Of a stretch of DNA of 64,000 nucleotides, positions 1 to 12,205 are shown piece by piece; the first letter of the stretch is position 1; each line of letters opens with the position of its first letter. Source of the stretch: Oxyruncus cristatus (lineage: Eukaryota > Chordata > Aves > Passeriformes > Cotingidae). The stretch covers positions 581,137 through 645,136 of the forward strand of contig VXAY01005276.1 in assembly GCA_013399855.1 (NCBI GenBank). The letters are read 5' to 3'. The notes beneath the pieces are model-generated. The model searched no databases, was not told the origin of the DNA, and saw nothing but the letters and a program-made list of their open reading frames with translations. Position numbers and translations under genes: made by a program.

Positions 1-620
1 GGCCCCCCTCACGCCGTCCGCGGGGAACGAGGCAGCGCCGCCGGCCCAGCATGGACAGCAAACCGCTGCTGCAGGAGCGGCCCCCCGCCTACAGCCCCGC
101 CGCTCCGCCGGGCGCGCCGGGATACGACTACGGGCACGGCAACTACGGCGCCATCCCCGCCCCGCAGCCCGGCTTCCAGCCGCCCCCGCCGTACCCCTAC
201 CCGGGCGCCGCGCCCGCCGCAGGTGGGTCGGAGGAGGAGGCGGGGGAGGGCGGGCTCGAGGGGGTTGGGGGGTCCCCCGCGTGCTCGCCCTTCGCTGGGC
301 CGGGGGGCGGCTCTGCAGAGCCCTCTGTGCCCCCGGGGGTGCCCCGCGGGCTCCGGAGTTCCCCGGCGCGGCTCCCCCGGCACAGCGGGGCGCGGGGGGT
401 GTCTCGGCTCTCCCGCTTGAAGCCGGCGCGCAGGGAGGCGGGTGCGCAGCGATCCAGGTGTTTCCCAGCGCCATCTCCCTCTTCCCTCCTTCCCTCGGTG
501 CCCCTGAGGCGTTTGTGTTTGTGTTCTCTCCCCGAAATACCGGCGGGGTTTGGGAGCATCGCTCACATTGCGCGGGTTTTCTGCCTCGGAACAATGGCAG
601 GGGCACAGCCGCCCTGAGAC
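1..620. promoter_or_regulatory. CpG island over BRI3 exon 1 and start of intron 1
   Basis: The first 600 or so bases are strongly G+C rich with many CpG dinucleotides, then composition drops sharply to AT-rich intron. This is the downstream half of a CpG-island promoter; the upstream half lies outside the window. No TATA box is visible in the 50 bases before the ATG. Confidence 0.85.
51..222 (+). CDS. BRI3: BRI3 coding exon 1
   Basis: This exon runs from the ATG to CAG before a GTGGGT donor at 223, is 172 bases long and ends in phase 1. It encodes the Pro/Tyr-rich cytosolic N-terminus, residues 1-57 and part of Gly58. The open frame continues well past the donor only because the intron start is GC-rich; that extension has no family similarity. 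Bases 1-50 are 5' UTR, and the transcription start probably lies at or before the window edge. Confidence 0.94.
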
Positions 621-3600
621 TTAAACGGACCCCGAACTTGGAGTTTTCTTTGCGTGAACTTCGCTGTACTCTGGTTAATGTTTGTTTTTGCCTGGTACAC
701 TTCAGTAGTCTTGGAGGGACTTAAGCAGGTGAGTAGATGCAGTACTTCTGTTAGCTGAATTGATACTAACATCTGTCAAAGAAAGAAGTATCCCTTCAGG
801 AAAGAGGAATGCTTCAAAAGTTATAAAAATTACTGAGCAGATACAGACCCCAGTCATCAAGCATCGAGTTGAAGCTTGAGGCCATAGATTGATTTTCCTC
901 CTAATAACTTGGAACTTATTTTCCTACAATACTTACTGATTATTTTCACTTTTAGTAGTGAGGTTGCAGGACCTTACAGATGTTTAACATGATTCAAGAA
1001 AATCAGAGTTGTGCCCTACGAAAGAAGCTTAGAATGGATCATACCTGGGCAAAGTGTACCTTGGCTGTGTTGATTATAAAGCATACATCTTAAAAAAGCT
1101 TTTTTTTTCATATAAAATTTTTAATCTTAATGCAGTAGTTGAAGGAAGGCCTGTCTCTTCTAGCTACAGCTGTTAAAATGACACATTCTCTACCTAACAA
1201 CATGGGCTTTCTGAAAGATGGGGTGTTTTTATTGTGCTGTGCATACTGCTTCCCCTCTGCTTGCATCCTATCACTCCTCCCTCTCCAGTTATAAACTGAG
1301 CATTGGAATTTAAGCTCGAAACTAGAGGAAGATGCATTGTTTCAACTCGTTTGTGTGCTACAGTGGGCCATACTTCATATGTAATATTCAGAAGTGAAAG
1401 CTGTGGTCATTGTTTAAACTGTTGTGTTTTTTTTTCCCTGGTGCTCAACAGCGTTGAAAAAAATTCTTGAAGTTAATTATTAGCTCGGTGTCCCTTTGAG
1501 ATGGTTAAATTGTGCTGGACACTTGTGTTTGTGAAGTGGTTTTGCTATTAAATGTGCCGGGTGTTCCAGCTCTAATTTTGATAGAGCTTCAAGTGCTCAA
1601 TCAAAACTTAATTTCTGTTTATTGTTTTCCGCGTTTCGTTGTCATACTTTTTAATTATCGTTGTTCTTTGTGCCTCACCTGTGGTGATTGAGGTTTTTTT
1701 CTTATTTTAGGTTATGCTGTTCCTCCACCGACATCACAGCCCAACTATTCGAGCACGTACACCATTATTCAGCAGCCTGCGACCACCACCTCTGTGGTAG
1801 TAGTTGGTGGCTGTCCTGCCTGCAGGTAAAATGGCTCTTGAGTTCAGACATAAACTCAATCTTGGGTTTTATTTTTTAAGTGGTTGAGGTATCCACACGG
1901 TTCCTTGGTTTTCAGTAGTTTTCTTTGTGTGTGTGTTTGTACTACGATAGAGTTAATTGAAAAGCCACCAAGATTTAGCAGTGGAGTGCTTTGGTTTGTG
2001 TCGTATGAGTTTGTCCTGATGGGCTTGTGACAACTGCTATAAATAATACAAGACACTTCATGTAAATCCATGAGGCTGTTCTTTATGATGAAGGAAGATC
2101 TGTAAGCAGTACTTTTAATGAAAAGACACTTCAGTAGCAGATGTAAAGGGTCAGTTGGTGGGGAAGAGGATGACAGGAAGTCCTTTCTGATGTATTTATG
2201 CCTAGTGATGGTGAGTAACATGACTTTATTGCGAAACTTTCTGTAATCTTTGACCGTAGTCACTTCTGGTTTTCTGGCAGTCCTGTGGAAGAGCTTGTGG
2301 TGTGCAGCCCCATTCCCAACATCCAGACTGTGCAAAACCAGGCAGGGTATTTGTCAGTATATGCTGAAAACATCAGTGTCTTAAGGCTTTTAAAAGATCT
2401 ATAAAAGTCCTTTGACTGCAAAAGAACGGGGAGCTTCATAGACCTGACTAAAAGTGTTAGTCTGACGCAGTGCTAAAAACCAGAAGAAGTGGTCAGCTGT
2501 AGTTTGGAGTTGCAGCAAGAGAACAACTTCCCTCTGGGAGATCACAGCCATAAAAAAAGGAAGAAGACACTCAGTTTCCACACTAGGGCTGTAAGTCAGC
2601 TGTAGTCCCTTTCACTTCTCAGTCCTCTTCCTAGGATATTAGGTCATGGGTGAGGGCAGAGGGATTGCTGCTGGTGCAGATCAGGCACTGCCTTGCCAGC
2701 TCTGACTCAAGTGCAGACTCACTCCCTCTGTTAAAGTGTATGGGAGTTACCCTTGGGGCGTCTGGCAAAGAGGCCCTTGGTGTTCTGGTGTCTGAGCCCT
2801 CGCTTTCCTTTCCAAATGTGTTGGAAACAGAGCTGCCTGAACAGCTGCAGTGATAGCGGGCTGCGTGTGCTGAGTGTGGTCGTATGGCACCGGCTGTCCC
2901 CCCGGTGTCTTTTGGTTCTGTTGGAGTTGGTGTTTGAGAGTCAGTCCCTGCCTCCAGAGGTGGATTCAAATCGGAAGTGTCTTGTGGTGCTGTGTAAGAA
3001 CAGGTGCCTGCTGAAATGCCACTAGTTCAGGCTGAAAAACCTGTACCAGCCAGAGCTATTGATGTAGAAGGTGTGTGTTTTAAACAGCAAGGGAAAGTAA
3101 GTGCTGAGCTGTTCAGAGGATGTGGTAGATCCTGCCACCTGAGTGATTACATTAACATGCTGATGCTGTAGCTCAACCAGAAGACAGGACAGGTGTTGTG
3201 TGCTGCTTGGTGAGAGGCAGGCAGTGTGTTATACAGGTCTTGTGGCCCTGAACCCAGTACAGCTCACAACATTTTACTGTGGGAGTGGTCTTTGCAGTAA
3301 CTTCAGATTGGTAGGTTCTTGCTGCTAACCTTTTTTTTTTTTTTTTTTTTACCCCTGGGAGTTATCCTGGGATAGTCTAGGGGAGACTTTTGAAACAATC
3401 ATTTGCAAATGTAATACGTAACTTCAGACGAATTTGGGAAAATGAGCTATCTGAATTGTTTTCTTAAGTCATTAGACCTGCTCTGCTGGAAGTACCCATT
3501 GTGCTCTCTGTCCTACAGCAAAATGTGCTCCCCAAAAGCCTGGTTTACTCTTGGATCCTCAGTTTTTTGTTTTAGGCTGTGAAAAAAATAAGTTGGGAGG

Positions 3601-6600
3601 AGAACTCTGGCATACTGATTACTGTGAGACACAATACTGCACTGCTTAAACTGTAGGACTCTTCTCAGTACCTGGGAAATACTCTGGATCAGGGAATCCT
3701 GAGGATGAGTAGCTATATCTGGTAGCAGTGTGTCGTAGTCTCCTTCGCAGTATTACTGTGTTTGTTCTTAGTTGCCTTTAGAACAAGATTCAAATGTCAA
3801 GGTAGGAGGGAAAAATCTCAGATTGCTTGTCTTTTGAGTCATTATGGAATTGGTAGTCTGGTACTTCAGGAGAAAGGACAGGGAGGCTGAGTGGGAAGCA
3901 TAATATTGGAAATATTCATGGGAACCCAAAGGGTCAGGGTTCATGTTCTGAAAGGTTACACTGGCTGCTTCTCTTAAAAAGGAACTCTTAATCCTCTTTG
4001 ACTTCTCAAGACCTTAAAGGCAGTTCTAGTTCATTTCCTTGCCCTGAAAACCTATTTTATGAAGAAGGAGTGTAGCTGCACATTGCAGAATACGACACTG
4101 AACAGAAAAGTTGTTGAAGGGGCATTGAAAAACATAAAAAGCTATTAATGGTACATAAAAAACTTTGTTAATAAATTACCAGGTCAGTTGTTCTGTTACT
4201 TTTAAGACCATCAAGAGGATTTCTGCCATCAGAAATACAAAGCAGCCTTTTGCACTATGGCATGTATTAATGCTGCTAATTGAAATAAGAACCATTTCCC
4301 ACTTAAAATATATGGTCTTGAGGAGAAATACACAGTTATTTGGGTTGGTGTCTGTTTTATTGCAGTCACAGGTGATCTTGGGATTAGTAAGCTGGCTAGA
4401 GCACTGTTGATCTTTAGGCTTTGTTTATGATATACAGTCATAAAAGGTACATAAAAAGTACAAAGTATCTGCAGAAGTAACTCCCAAGTCAGTAGCATGC
4501 CTGTGGTAATTGCATTCTTTCCCTTCTCTCTCAGGCTTTCCTGCCATCTGAGGGGTGACTCTCCTGTCTTGCAAGCGGTACCTCTTGCTTAGAGCTATTT
4601 TTTAGTCAGATCATGCTCATTTCTAATTGGTCAGTGTTGCTTTCTAATTACAGACCTCAGTATTAATGTGTGTTCCATCCTTCCTTGCATTATTAGAATG
4701 TTTTAGCTGGTTGTAGTCCTGTTGTCTCAGCGTTCTCCTCCCAACCCTGATGTATGGAGAATTAAACTGAGCTGCAGAATCTTGTCGGCTTTGTTCTTCC
4801 AGTTGACGTCTAAGCATCAGCCAGGTCCTGCTTTTAAACTATTTCATGTTCCCAAGTACAGATTGAGTAATTACAGACACTGACTTTAGAGGTCCAGCTG
4901 TGTAATTGTCTTTTTAGCTTGGAGAATGCAGCCTGGCTGTTTCTCTTGTGCTCACTTTCATTTTCTCTTTCTCCATCTTCCGTTGTTGGGTAGAACTAAC
5001 TGCACAGGAATGTTTGCTTTCCTGTTACTTAACAGGAGAAAGATCCCTTCAAAACCTGTGAAAACATTCTCTTGATCTGATGTTGCAAAAGCCAGTTTCT
5101 TCAAAATCTAGGAGAGATCTTATGATGGGCCCCATTGGCTTTTTATTTTCCTGTTTAACCACAGTCAGCTGCTTGGGAGAAAGGGTGAGGGAAAGGACAT
5201 CTGCTGGAGAAGCATCGTAGTGGGTCCCAAGTTCTACTAACACTGAAGCCTCCTCTATGGCTGGAAGATGAGATAAGTTTGATTAAAACTGCATTTATTT
5301 ATTCTCAGATCTCTTAACTCATTCTCCCTGCTACAGGTTTTTTGTTTGTTTTTATTTGGGCTTTTTTTGCTTGACTTGACAAAGCAGTAAGATGTCAGGT
5401 TTTGGTTGAAATTTTGTTTTCTTCCATTAAGTGCATGTCTCCAAAGGGAATAGACTCTGGGAAAATTGCACTTAGCTGATCAGGTCCTTCAAAATTTAAT
5501 TTTTTTGCTTTTACTTCCATCATTTCAGTCACAAATGCTGTGTGGAGCTTGATAAGAGGCTGCTCAGGATTCTGTAGTTATTCACAACTACGATATTTAA
5601 ACTTTATGTAAATATTCATAATATAATTTCATAATCTGTACTGGTTAAACATGAAAAGAATTGAAAAAAGAAGAGGTACCACAGGTAGGTGTGTGCTGTG
5701 CCAGGGTGTCCATCCCTGCTCTGCTGTGGTTTGGAGGCTGGAGCAGTTGGGGTGGGAAATGCAGCACTGGCTCACACACGTGATCGTGAAGGAGAGAGCC
5801 TTGATCCAGCAGAGCTGTTTGGAATTTCTGACTAGGAGAGCTCTCACTTTCCCCCCTCAGCCTGACAGCAGCTGCTTAGCAGGAAGTTTCTCCCTAAGCC
5901 CTGTGGAAAAAGGAGGGGTGAGCCTGTAGCAGCGTCCCGGATGAGGACACCACAGCTCTGACTGCTTCTGAGCACTTTTGTTCTACTGATCTGACCCAAT
6001 TTGTGGACAACAATGAAAACACATTTTTTTTATAAGTGAGACTTTATGTGATTAATAAGACACAGCAGGAATATATTTCCTAATGGGGCTGTATAAAAAT
6101 GATAGTGTGGTCCCTAATGCTGAGCCTGTCAGTGGGCCTGAGTTACAGCACTTATCTTTTATGTTAATGTCACCATTTGTGTTGGAGAACACTTGTCTGT
6201 ATTGTGATAATTAGGATTTCTTTGTAGCAATGAGTTGTTCTGGGAGAGAAGAGGAAACTGGCCTTGTTTGTTGGTGACCAGAGGTGGTACTGATGTGGCT
6301 GTGCATGCAGACTAGGGAGGAAAAGCCACACCAGGGCTCAGTCTAGCTCACCCTGAGGGATGTCCACCGTGAGGGAGCTCTAACTGGCGTGCTGAGCCTT
6401 GTTTGTGAGGCTGGACGTTGGTGTGAAGCCATGAGGCTTTTCTCCTAATTAGTGTGTTCTCAGAACTGGAATTAAAGCAGTGGTGCTCCTGCATTAGAGA
6501 AGGCTGGTGATTTGGAGGCATTTCAAGAACGACAACAGCCAGACACAGGCTGTTCCCATTGCCAGAACTTCTCTGGCTCTGCAGCCAGTCCTCTGTGTAG

Positions 6601-9600
6601 GAAATGGGCCTAAAACTTAAGGAGATTCAGATAAATCTGCAAATACTGTTGTGTTTCTCACTTGAAGGTGACTTTTAAGGATAATTGCATTTACATGAAT
6701 GTACAGCTTGTGTTGAGGAGGGCAAACCATGTCTATGTAGAGATTGGGGGTCCTTTCTGTGGATGAATATGGATCAACAACCACTCAAGATGCCATCAGG
6801 CTGAGGCTGGAGGAGCTGACACCTCTCTTCATGGGAATTAAAACTGTGAAGTATTGCTTACTCAGTAGTTGCATATATAATTGTCAATTCTTTTTCTTCT
6901 GCTGCTTGCAGGTGAGATTTAAACATATTTAACTTAGCTGCTGCTGTTGCATTGGCCAGGAGATGATAAAGTAAAGCTGTCTTGTTTTGTTTGCATGTTC
7001 ACAATTAAAGATTTAGAGTGTAAATTCCAAAGTCTTTGGTCTGATGTTCCTATTGAAATCTAAAGTTTGAAACTCAAACAACCTTAGTGGGAAGAGATGG
7101 GATACTGATTTGAAGATTCCAAGTGTAATCCACTGTGGTGTAGTGATAAGTCTAAAAATGCTTGTGTTAAATCATACCAATGCTGTGTTCACAGATCTCA
7201 TTATTGGCCCTCTGATCCTGAGCATTTGACTTAAGATCTTAATGTTTTAAGACTTAATTTGAAAAAGGGGGTTTGTCTGAAAAAATAATTTGGTTTTAAA
7301 TACTTGTCAGTGGGAATAATTGACCTTACTATATGGAGTTGGCAGCTGCAGTTATAGCTTAAATCCAAGATGCTGCTTGCAGTATAAATAAACCTTTCCT
7401 CTTTATTTTTAGAGAGGGAGTGGTGCAGTTATAATCAGCTTTTATGTGGTTTATGCTGTAGAAGAAAATTTATGTTTGGTTACATTAGTGAATCTACAGT
7501 TTGAATATGGAGTCTCTAATAACTCTGTAGCTCAGGTAAGACATACAAGTAAAAACTAAAATATTCATAATCTCCCTGATAAAAAGTATTTTTTTTCCCC
7601 TCCTTTTAAATTTAGTAACTGGCTAAGCAGTGATTGGGTAAGTGTTCATCTAAAATTAGATGGTGACACAAATCAACAGAAGCCAAGAAGAGTTTGTGTG
7701 GCTAATGCTGCCGTAGTAGTGTCTCTGGCGTAGATGCGGCAGGAACTGGCTCTGAAACAACAGGTACATTGTGGGGGCCATGCAAGTACAGTTCTGATCA
7801 GCTTCCCAGTGAGTGTCCCTTGGAACTGCCTTGTCTGATCCTGGGCTGGGCTGTCCCTGCTCTCACTGCAGTGCTGACCCAGCAGTGCTCCCTGTGCTTA
7901 GCTTTGTCCCTCCCTGAGCCTTTTCCCTGGATCTGGAGTTGAGTATGGATGGCAATTTGTTTTATTTTTACTTGGCATTTTGCATGACCACAGAACGCTT
8001 CAGAGTAACTATGTTTAGGGGGAAGGGAGTTTAAAGTAAATTCTATTTTAAGTGTCAGGGACATGTGCTGACCAATGGACTTGGGCCTTGCAAGCTGATT
8101 AAGAGGGTTCATTGGAATGGGTTAGGCCACGGTCATCGCTGCTCAGGGCTGACCAAAAGTACCCTGATTGATTCCCCCTCTAGTGTTTAATTAGTGTGTT
8201 TATTCTGTAGGGTCACATCAATTGGCTGCTTATACTCTTAACTAGACACACTGGCTAACTTGTCACAAGTGTAGGCTTCAGGGCAGGAACTGAATACGGA
8301 ATTATGAAGAGACCAGGAGAAGATTTCAAAACTGTACCAAACAATGCCTGCAGGAGGGGAATGCTCAATGTGTGTGAAAGGAAAAAATGGCATTAGTGGG
8401 ACAGCGAAGCGAGGCAGGAAATACAACAGCTGTAACGTGCTGTGTACTGCACTTAGTGTGCATTTCCAAAGTAATGTTATTTGTGATGGCACTGAAATGC
8501 CTGAAAAGGGGCTTTGCCTTTCGTGGATGGAGCTGTGTAGCAGTGAAAGCTCCTGAATGTTGAATTACTCAAGAATCGTGCAGAGTGTGTCTGAGCCTCT
8601 GTTCATATGGTGTGGTACTGGGTTAGCCTGTGGGCATTGGAAAAGGAGAGGCCTCACCTCCTAAGCTTCTGCTGCTGGTTTTTGTTTGGTCTGAGGGTGC
8701 TCAGCATTTCATGCATTTCCACAAGGACAAATGGCCAAATTCAGCTGCTGCATCCAGACTGGACAGTTCTGGCTGAACGCTACAGGATCTCTTTTGCCCT
8801 GGCTCTCTCAACAGTCCTGAATCCCTTAGCATTCCAGCCCTAGCACCAGAGCCTTCCCAGGAGATGGCACTTCCAGTAGCACATTTTTTCCCTAGTGAGT
8901 GAAGGTGATGGTATGAGAGCCTTGTTTGCTGACTCCATTCTTTAATTGCAGTCTAATTTTGAGGGTTACTTGCAATGTAATTTTACAGTTTAACTGTCCA
9001 GATACAGCCTAGGTAAAGAGGTTGTGCAGCAAAGGACTTTTGCTAAAGCTTTCCTGTGAGCCTTAAGCCATGCTACATAATCCCCATCATACCTAGTGAC
9101 GTGCTCAGGTAGGCAGCTAGTGGGAAATCTCTGGAAGCAAGGTTTAGTGTGAGGCTCTTCAGCTCTGCTTTAGAAGTCAGTCTAATAAAAGCATCTCCAC
9201 TTGGGTTAGTGTGCTCTGAACTTGACCTAGCAAGCAGATTTTGATGTGTCCTGGCACTGGCTAATGATATAACAACTGGTTTGGGATTAGGAGTTGGGTA
9301 GCAAGGGTAAGTTGATGGCAGCTACATTTTTTTCATGTTTTTCTTTCCTTTTGACTCTTACTAATCCACATTCTCTTTGTTTTGTTTTGGTTTTTTTTTT
9401 TTTTAGTTAGGACAAAAGCTGTGCACAGTGGTCTGGATGAAGCATTAGTATTCCATATTATGTGGGAAAAGCTTACTATGATGTTTGCCTGTTTTCTAGT
9501 AGTGATAGTGCCTGCTGTTCTGTTCATAATTTTTCAGTAACTCCTTCCATGTTTCTTTCCCCAGCAGTTCTGTCCCTTCTGAAAGGTGTTCCCCCTGGTA

Positions 9601-11954
9601 TTCCACTTTGGGGAATGCTCTGTGGTGAGAGAGGCCGGGAAGCAGGCACTGCTCCAGTGGGCTGATGGGAATCCTGGGCTAAAGTTCTCTATAGCAGAAC
9701 ACCAGGCACAGCCTAGAAAAGAAATATTGACCAAGCTGTGCGAATCCAGTGCCTGTGTTTTGTGAATGCTGTTTGCTGAGGTGATGCAGGGCCAGTGCTG
9801 TGAGTCACTGACACACACACGCTGAGCCAAGGGGGAGTTTTTGGATTCCCAGCAAACTGGCCTGGGCTCCTTCATGTTTGCTGGGCAGCACTTTGTGCAG
9901 AGGCAGAGATGTGTTGTGTGCTGGGGGGACATGGTGTGTTCTCTCTCACCCCCACAGGCCCACTGCTCTTGGAGCCAGCAGAGGTGTAGGGGCTGGTTGG
10001 TGACACACAGAACTCTGTCCATCATCATCATCATCACAAGAAATGCTTGCAAGTATTACCCAGGCAGATGCAGACATTGCCAAATCTGACCTACAGGGTA
10101 GGTCACAGTGACATTCCATAGTGCTGTTTCCAAGAAACTTGCTCTTGGCTGCTGCTGAGTGTCTGTAGTCAATGGTCAGTATTAAAACTAGGAGTAGAAA
10201 TAGCAGAAATGAAAGTAGGACTCTGTGTTGCCTCCAGACATTCTGTAAGGCAGCAACTCATTGTGGGTGACATGCCAGAACCACTGTCCTTTACAACATG
10301 TGCTGTCTGTATCAGTGTACTGAGTATGGCAATTCCATCCTGGAGAAAAGAGGTTGTAGGAATTGGGGCAGTACCGTGGATACTTTTAAAGTTTTATTTT
10401 AGGTCAGTGTTGATACCTGGATTTGTGATTTGATGATAGACATGTGGGAATAGGAGCTGAAATGTTCTGGGGAGTGAGGTGAAACTTCTTCTGTGTTTGA
10501 GGAGGCTTTCCTGGAGTGCTTTGGAGCTGTGGGGAAAGAACAGTAGTACCTACACTACTGAAACTAACTCTACAAAACATGATCCAGCTCTGGGAAAAAT
10601 GGTCAGATCTGAAATCCTAGGAGTGTGTCATAAAAGCAGAACACTTTTGCAGAGCTGCTCTCTCACTGTTCTTACCTCCCTGGACACACAGATGTTTTTG
10701 TATTGTGGCAAAACAAAGGGCCTGCCCCATAGCTGGAGCTCTGGGACTGCCTGACTTGCAGGGAACAGAGGTGATGTTATGCTGAGTTTGTGGGAATAGC
10801 CACAATGACCAGCACAGGCTGCACAAGTCTGAGCTGTGGGATACTTGTCTGCCAAGACTGGAATCCAAGTGGTGATTTGAGCATTAATCTACATTTTTTA
10901 ACTTGCTGCCTTAAAGGAGTGTTATCTGAGGACATGAAAAGATAAAACTACTGCTGGGGTCAATGGTACCTGACAGTTCCTTTATACCAGATGCAGAGTT
11001 GACTCCTATCACAAGAATTCTGCAAAGAGAAATAAAGTGCATTAAAATGAGGGAAAGCTTAAGCTGAACATGAAGTTGTGTAAGCAGCAGAACATCAAGA
11101 GCACTTTGAGAAGCCTTTGGCTTCTGCTGATGGTTGAGGGGAAGGTGAATGTTTCTGAAGTTTAATCAAGTTGCAGTGTTTCAGCCAGTTGCTGTAAGGA
11201 AATGGTTTCTGAGCCTGCGTCTTCCTTCCTTCGCTCTATTTACATGTACAATGGGTTGTCCGTGACTGCTCCGAGGGAAACAGCAGCTTGTTGGCCTTGG
11301 CACTTTGCTCATGGCCTGTACTTCAGGGTCACTCAGCTCTGTTTGTGTCGACTTTCACTGTACCAGGGAATCTAAGAGGACGCATCTTGATCGAGTGTTT
11401 TGCTAAACTGTAAATTTTTTCTGTTTTGTGAAACTGCACAAATTTCTAAAGTCTGAATACTCTGGTTTTACACTTTGTCTTCATTTTGGGGGATGCTTAG
11501 ATACAATACAGCACTTTATCTCCATTTCAGTCCCTGACTCCTTTCTAAATTTCTGCTGTTACTGAAACAGAATTTTTCTCATGTAGGGTGGTCACGGAGC
11601 TGGGACTCCACTGAAGGCAGGTGACATCAATAGTTGGTTCTCCTACAGTTCTAAAGGGACATCAGTTTTTGGAAGTAGAAACGAGGAACAAACCCCAAAC
11701 CTTGTACTTTATCTCCCTCTATAAAATGGCATGGTTCTCAGTGACTACCAAATGACAAAGTGGTAACTTGGGGCTAAACTTGGTGTGTGTCCTTGACTGA
11801 GTCTGTTTTCCCTTTTTGCAGGGTTGGCGTGTTGGAGGACACCTTCACCTGTCTTGGTGTTTTGTGTGCCATTGTATTCTTTCCAATTGGGATTCTGTTC
11901 TGCCTTGCACTGAGGCAGAGAAGATGCCCTAATTGTGGGGCAGCTTTTGGCTGA
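51..11954 (+). CDS. BRI3: Brain protein I3 (BRI3), three coding exons
   Basis: Joining 51-222, 1711-1825 and 11822-11954 gives 139 codons and a TGA stop, with GT-AG introns and matching phases. The protein opens with [14 protein letters not shown], followed by a Pro/Gly/Tyr-rich stretch to about residue 80, then [19 protein letters not shown], a hydrophobic hairpin (about 104-126) and an [13 protein letters not shown] end. This is the BRI3 family pattern; human BRI3 is about 125 residues, so this N-terminus is somewhat longer. Known BRI3 is a small lysosome/endosome-associated membrane protein of poorly defined function. D2-x-x-x-L6-L7 fits an acidic dileucine sorting signal, and PPAY (11-14) and PPPY (45-48) fit PY motifs for WW-domain ligases. 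The start is chosen because it lies in a CpG island, has G at +4 and gives the family N-terminus. The gene converges on BAIAP2L1, as in mammals. Identity is near certain; motif functions are inferred. Confidence 0.96.
223..1710 (+). other. BRI3: BRI3 intron 1
   Basis: The first 400 bases belong to the CpG island; the rest is AT-rich and not recognisably repetitive. A 7-bp inverted repeat (AGCTCTA, 1568-1588) is the only local structure seen. The 3' end has a clear pyrimidine tract and TTTTAG. Confidence 0.9.
1711..1825 (+). CDS. BRI3: BRI3 coding exon 2
   Basis: The exon follows a polypyrimidine tract and TTTTAG acceptor, and ends before GTAAAA. It is 115 bases, entered in phase 1 and left in phase 2. 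It encodes Tyr59 to Cys95, including [12 protein letters not shown], the first CxxC of the conserved core. Confidence 0.95.
3331..3350. repeat. Poly(T) tract
   Basis: Twenty consecutive T lie in BRI3 intron 2. No SINE-like body is recognisable next to it, so it is listed as a simple homopolymer. Confidence 0.95.
10020..10036. repeat. (ATC)n microsatellite
   Basis: About five copies of a CAT/ATC trinucleotide lie in BRI3 intron 2. Confidence 0.85.
11822..11954 (+). CDS. BRI3: BRI3 coding exon 3 with stop
   Basis: The exon follows a CCCTTTTTGCAG acceptor and continues the frame as [15 protein letters not shown], the hydrophobic hairpin and the terminal CPNCGAAFG, with TGA at 11952-11954. It holds the most conserved part of the family. 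The 3' UTR follows without a further splice. Confidence 0.96.
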
Positions 11955-12205
11955 GGGGATGAACGTGGACGTGCTTACGGAAGCTACAACTGTTAGCGTA
12001 CTCTTTCTAATGTAAATGTCATGTACAATCATGTGATTTGCTTCAGACCTGTTTTGTAAAGTGTGAAGAAATTTAGTCTCTTGCATGTAATTTAAACTTA
12101 ATCTTTTATGAGCATGTGCATTGCAAAACATGAAAACCTGACTTGTTTTCCATGTTTAGTGGCACCTGTTGAAAACTAAATAAAACTGCTTTTCCTTTTG
12201 CAATC
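11955..12205 (+). other. BRI3: BRI3 3' UTR
   Basis: This is the untranslated stretch from the stop codon to about 20 bases past the first canonical poly(A) signal. A T/GT-rich stretch (about 12185-12225) follows, as expected downstream of a cleavage site. The exact end is an estimate; a longer 3' UTR reaching towards BAIAP2L1 cannot be excluded. Confidence 0.7.
12179..12184 (+). terminator. BRI3: BRI3 poly(A) signal AATAAA
   Basis: An AATAAA hexamer lies about 225 bases after the BRI3 stop, with a T-rich then GT-rich stretch just downstream. It is the first canonical signal after the stop. Confidence 0.75.

Larger units (their letters stand above)
1826..11821 (+). other. BRI3: BRI3 intron 2 (about 10 kb)
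   Basis: This is a 10-kb intron between the two conserved halves of BRI3. Open frames in it are short and have no recognisable family. It contains homopolymer runs (T at 3331-3350, T at 9391-9404), a short ATC microsatellite near 10020-10036 and scattered GC-richer patches, for example 2630-3000, 6240-6420 and 7800-7930. I see no clear transposon, RNA gene or additional exon. Confidence 0.85.

Noticed and set aside
51..617. Uninterrupted reading frame continuing from BRI3 exon 1 to 617
   Set aside because: The conserved protein leaves this frame at a GTGGGT donor at 223 and resumes at 1711; the extension is GC-rich intron.
1856..2335. 159-codon minus-strand open frame in BRI3 intron 2
   Set aside because: No similarity recognised, no splice or promoter evidence.
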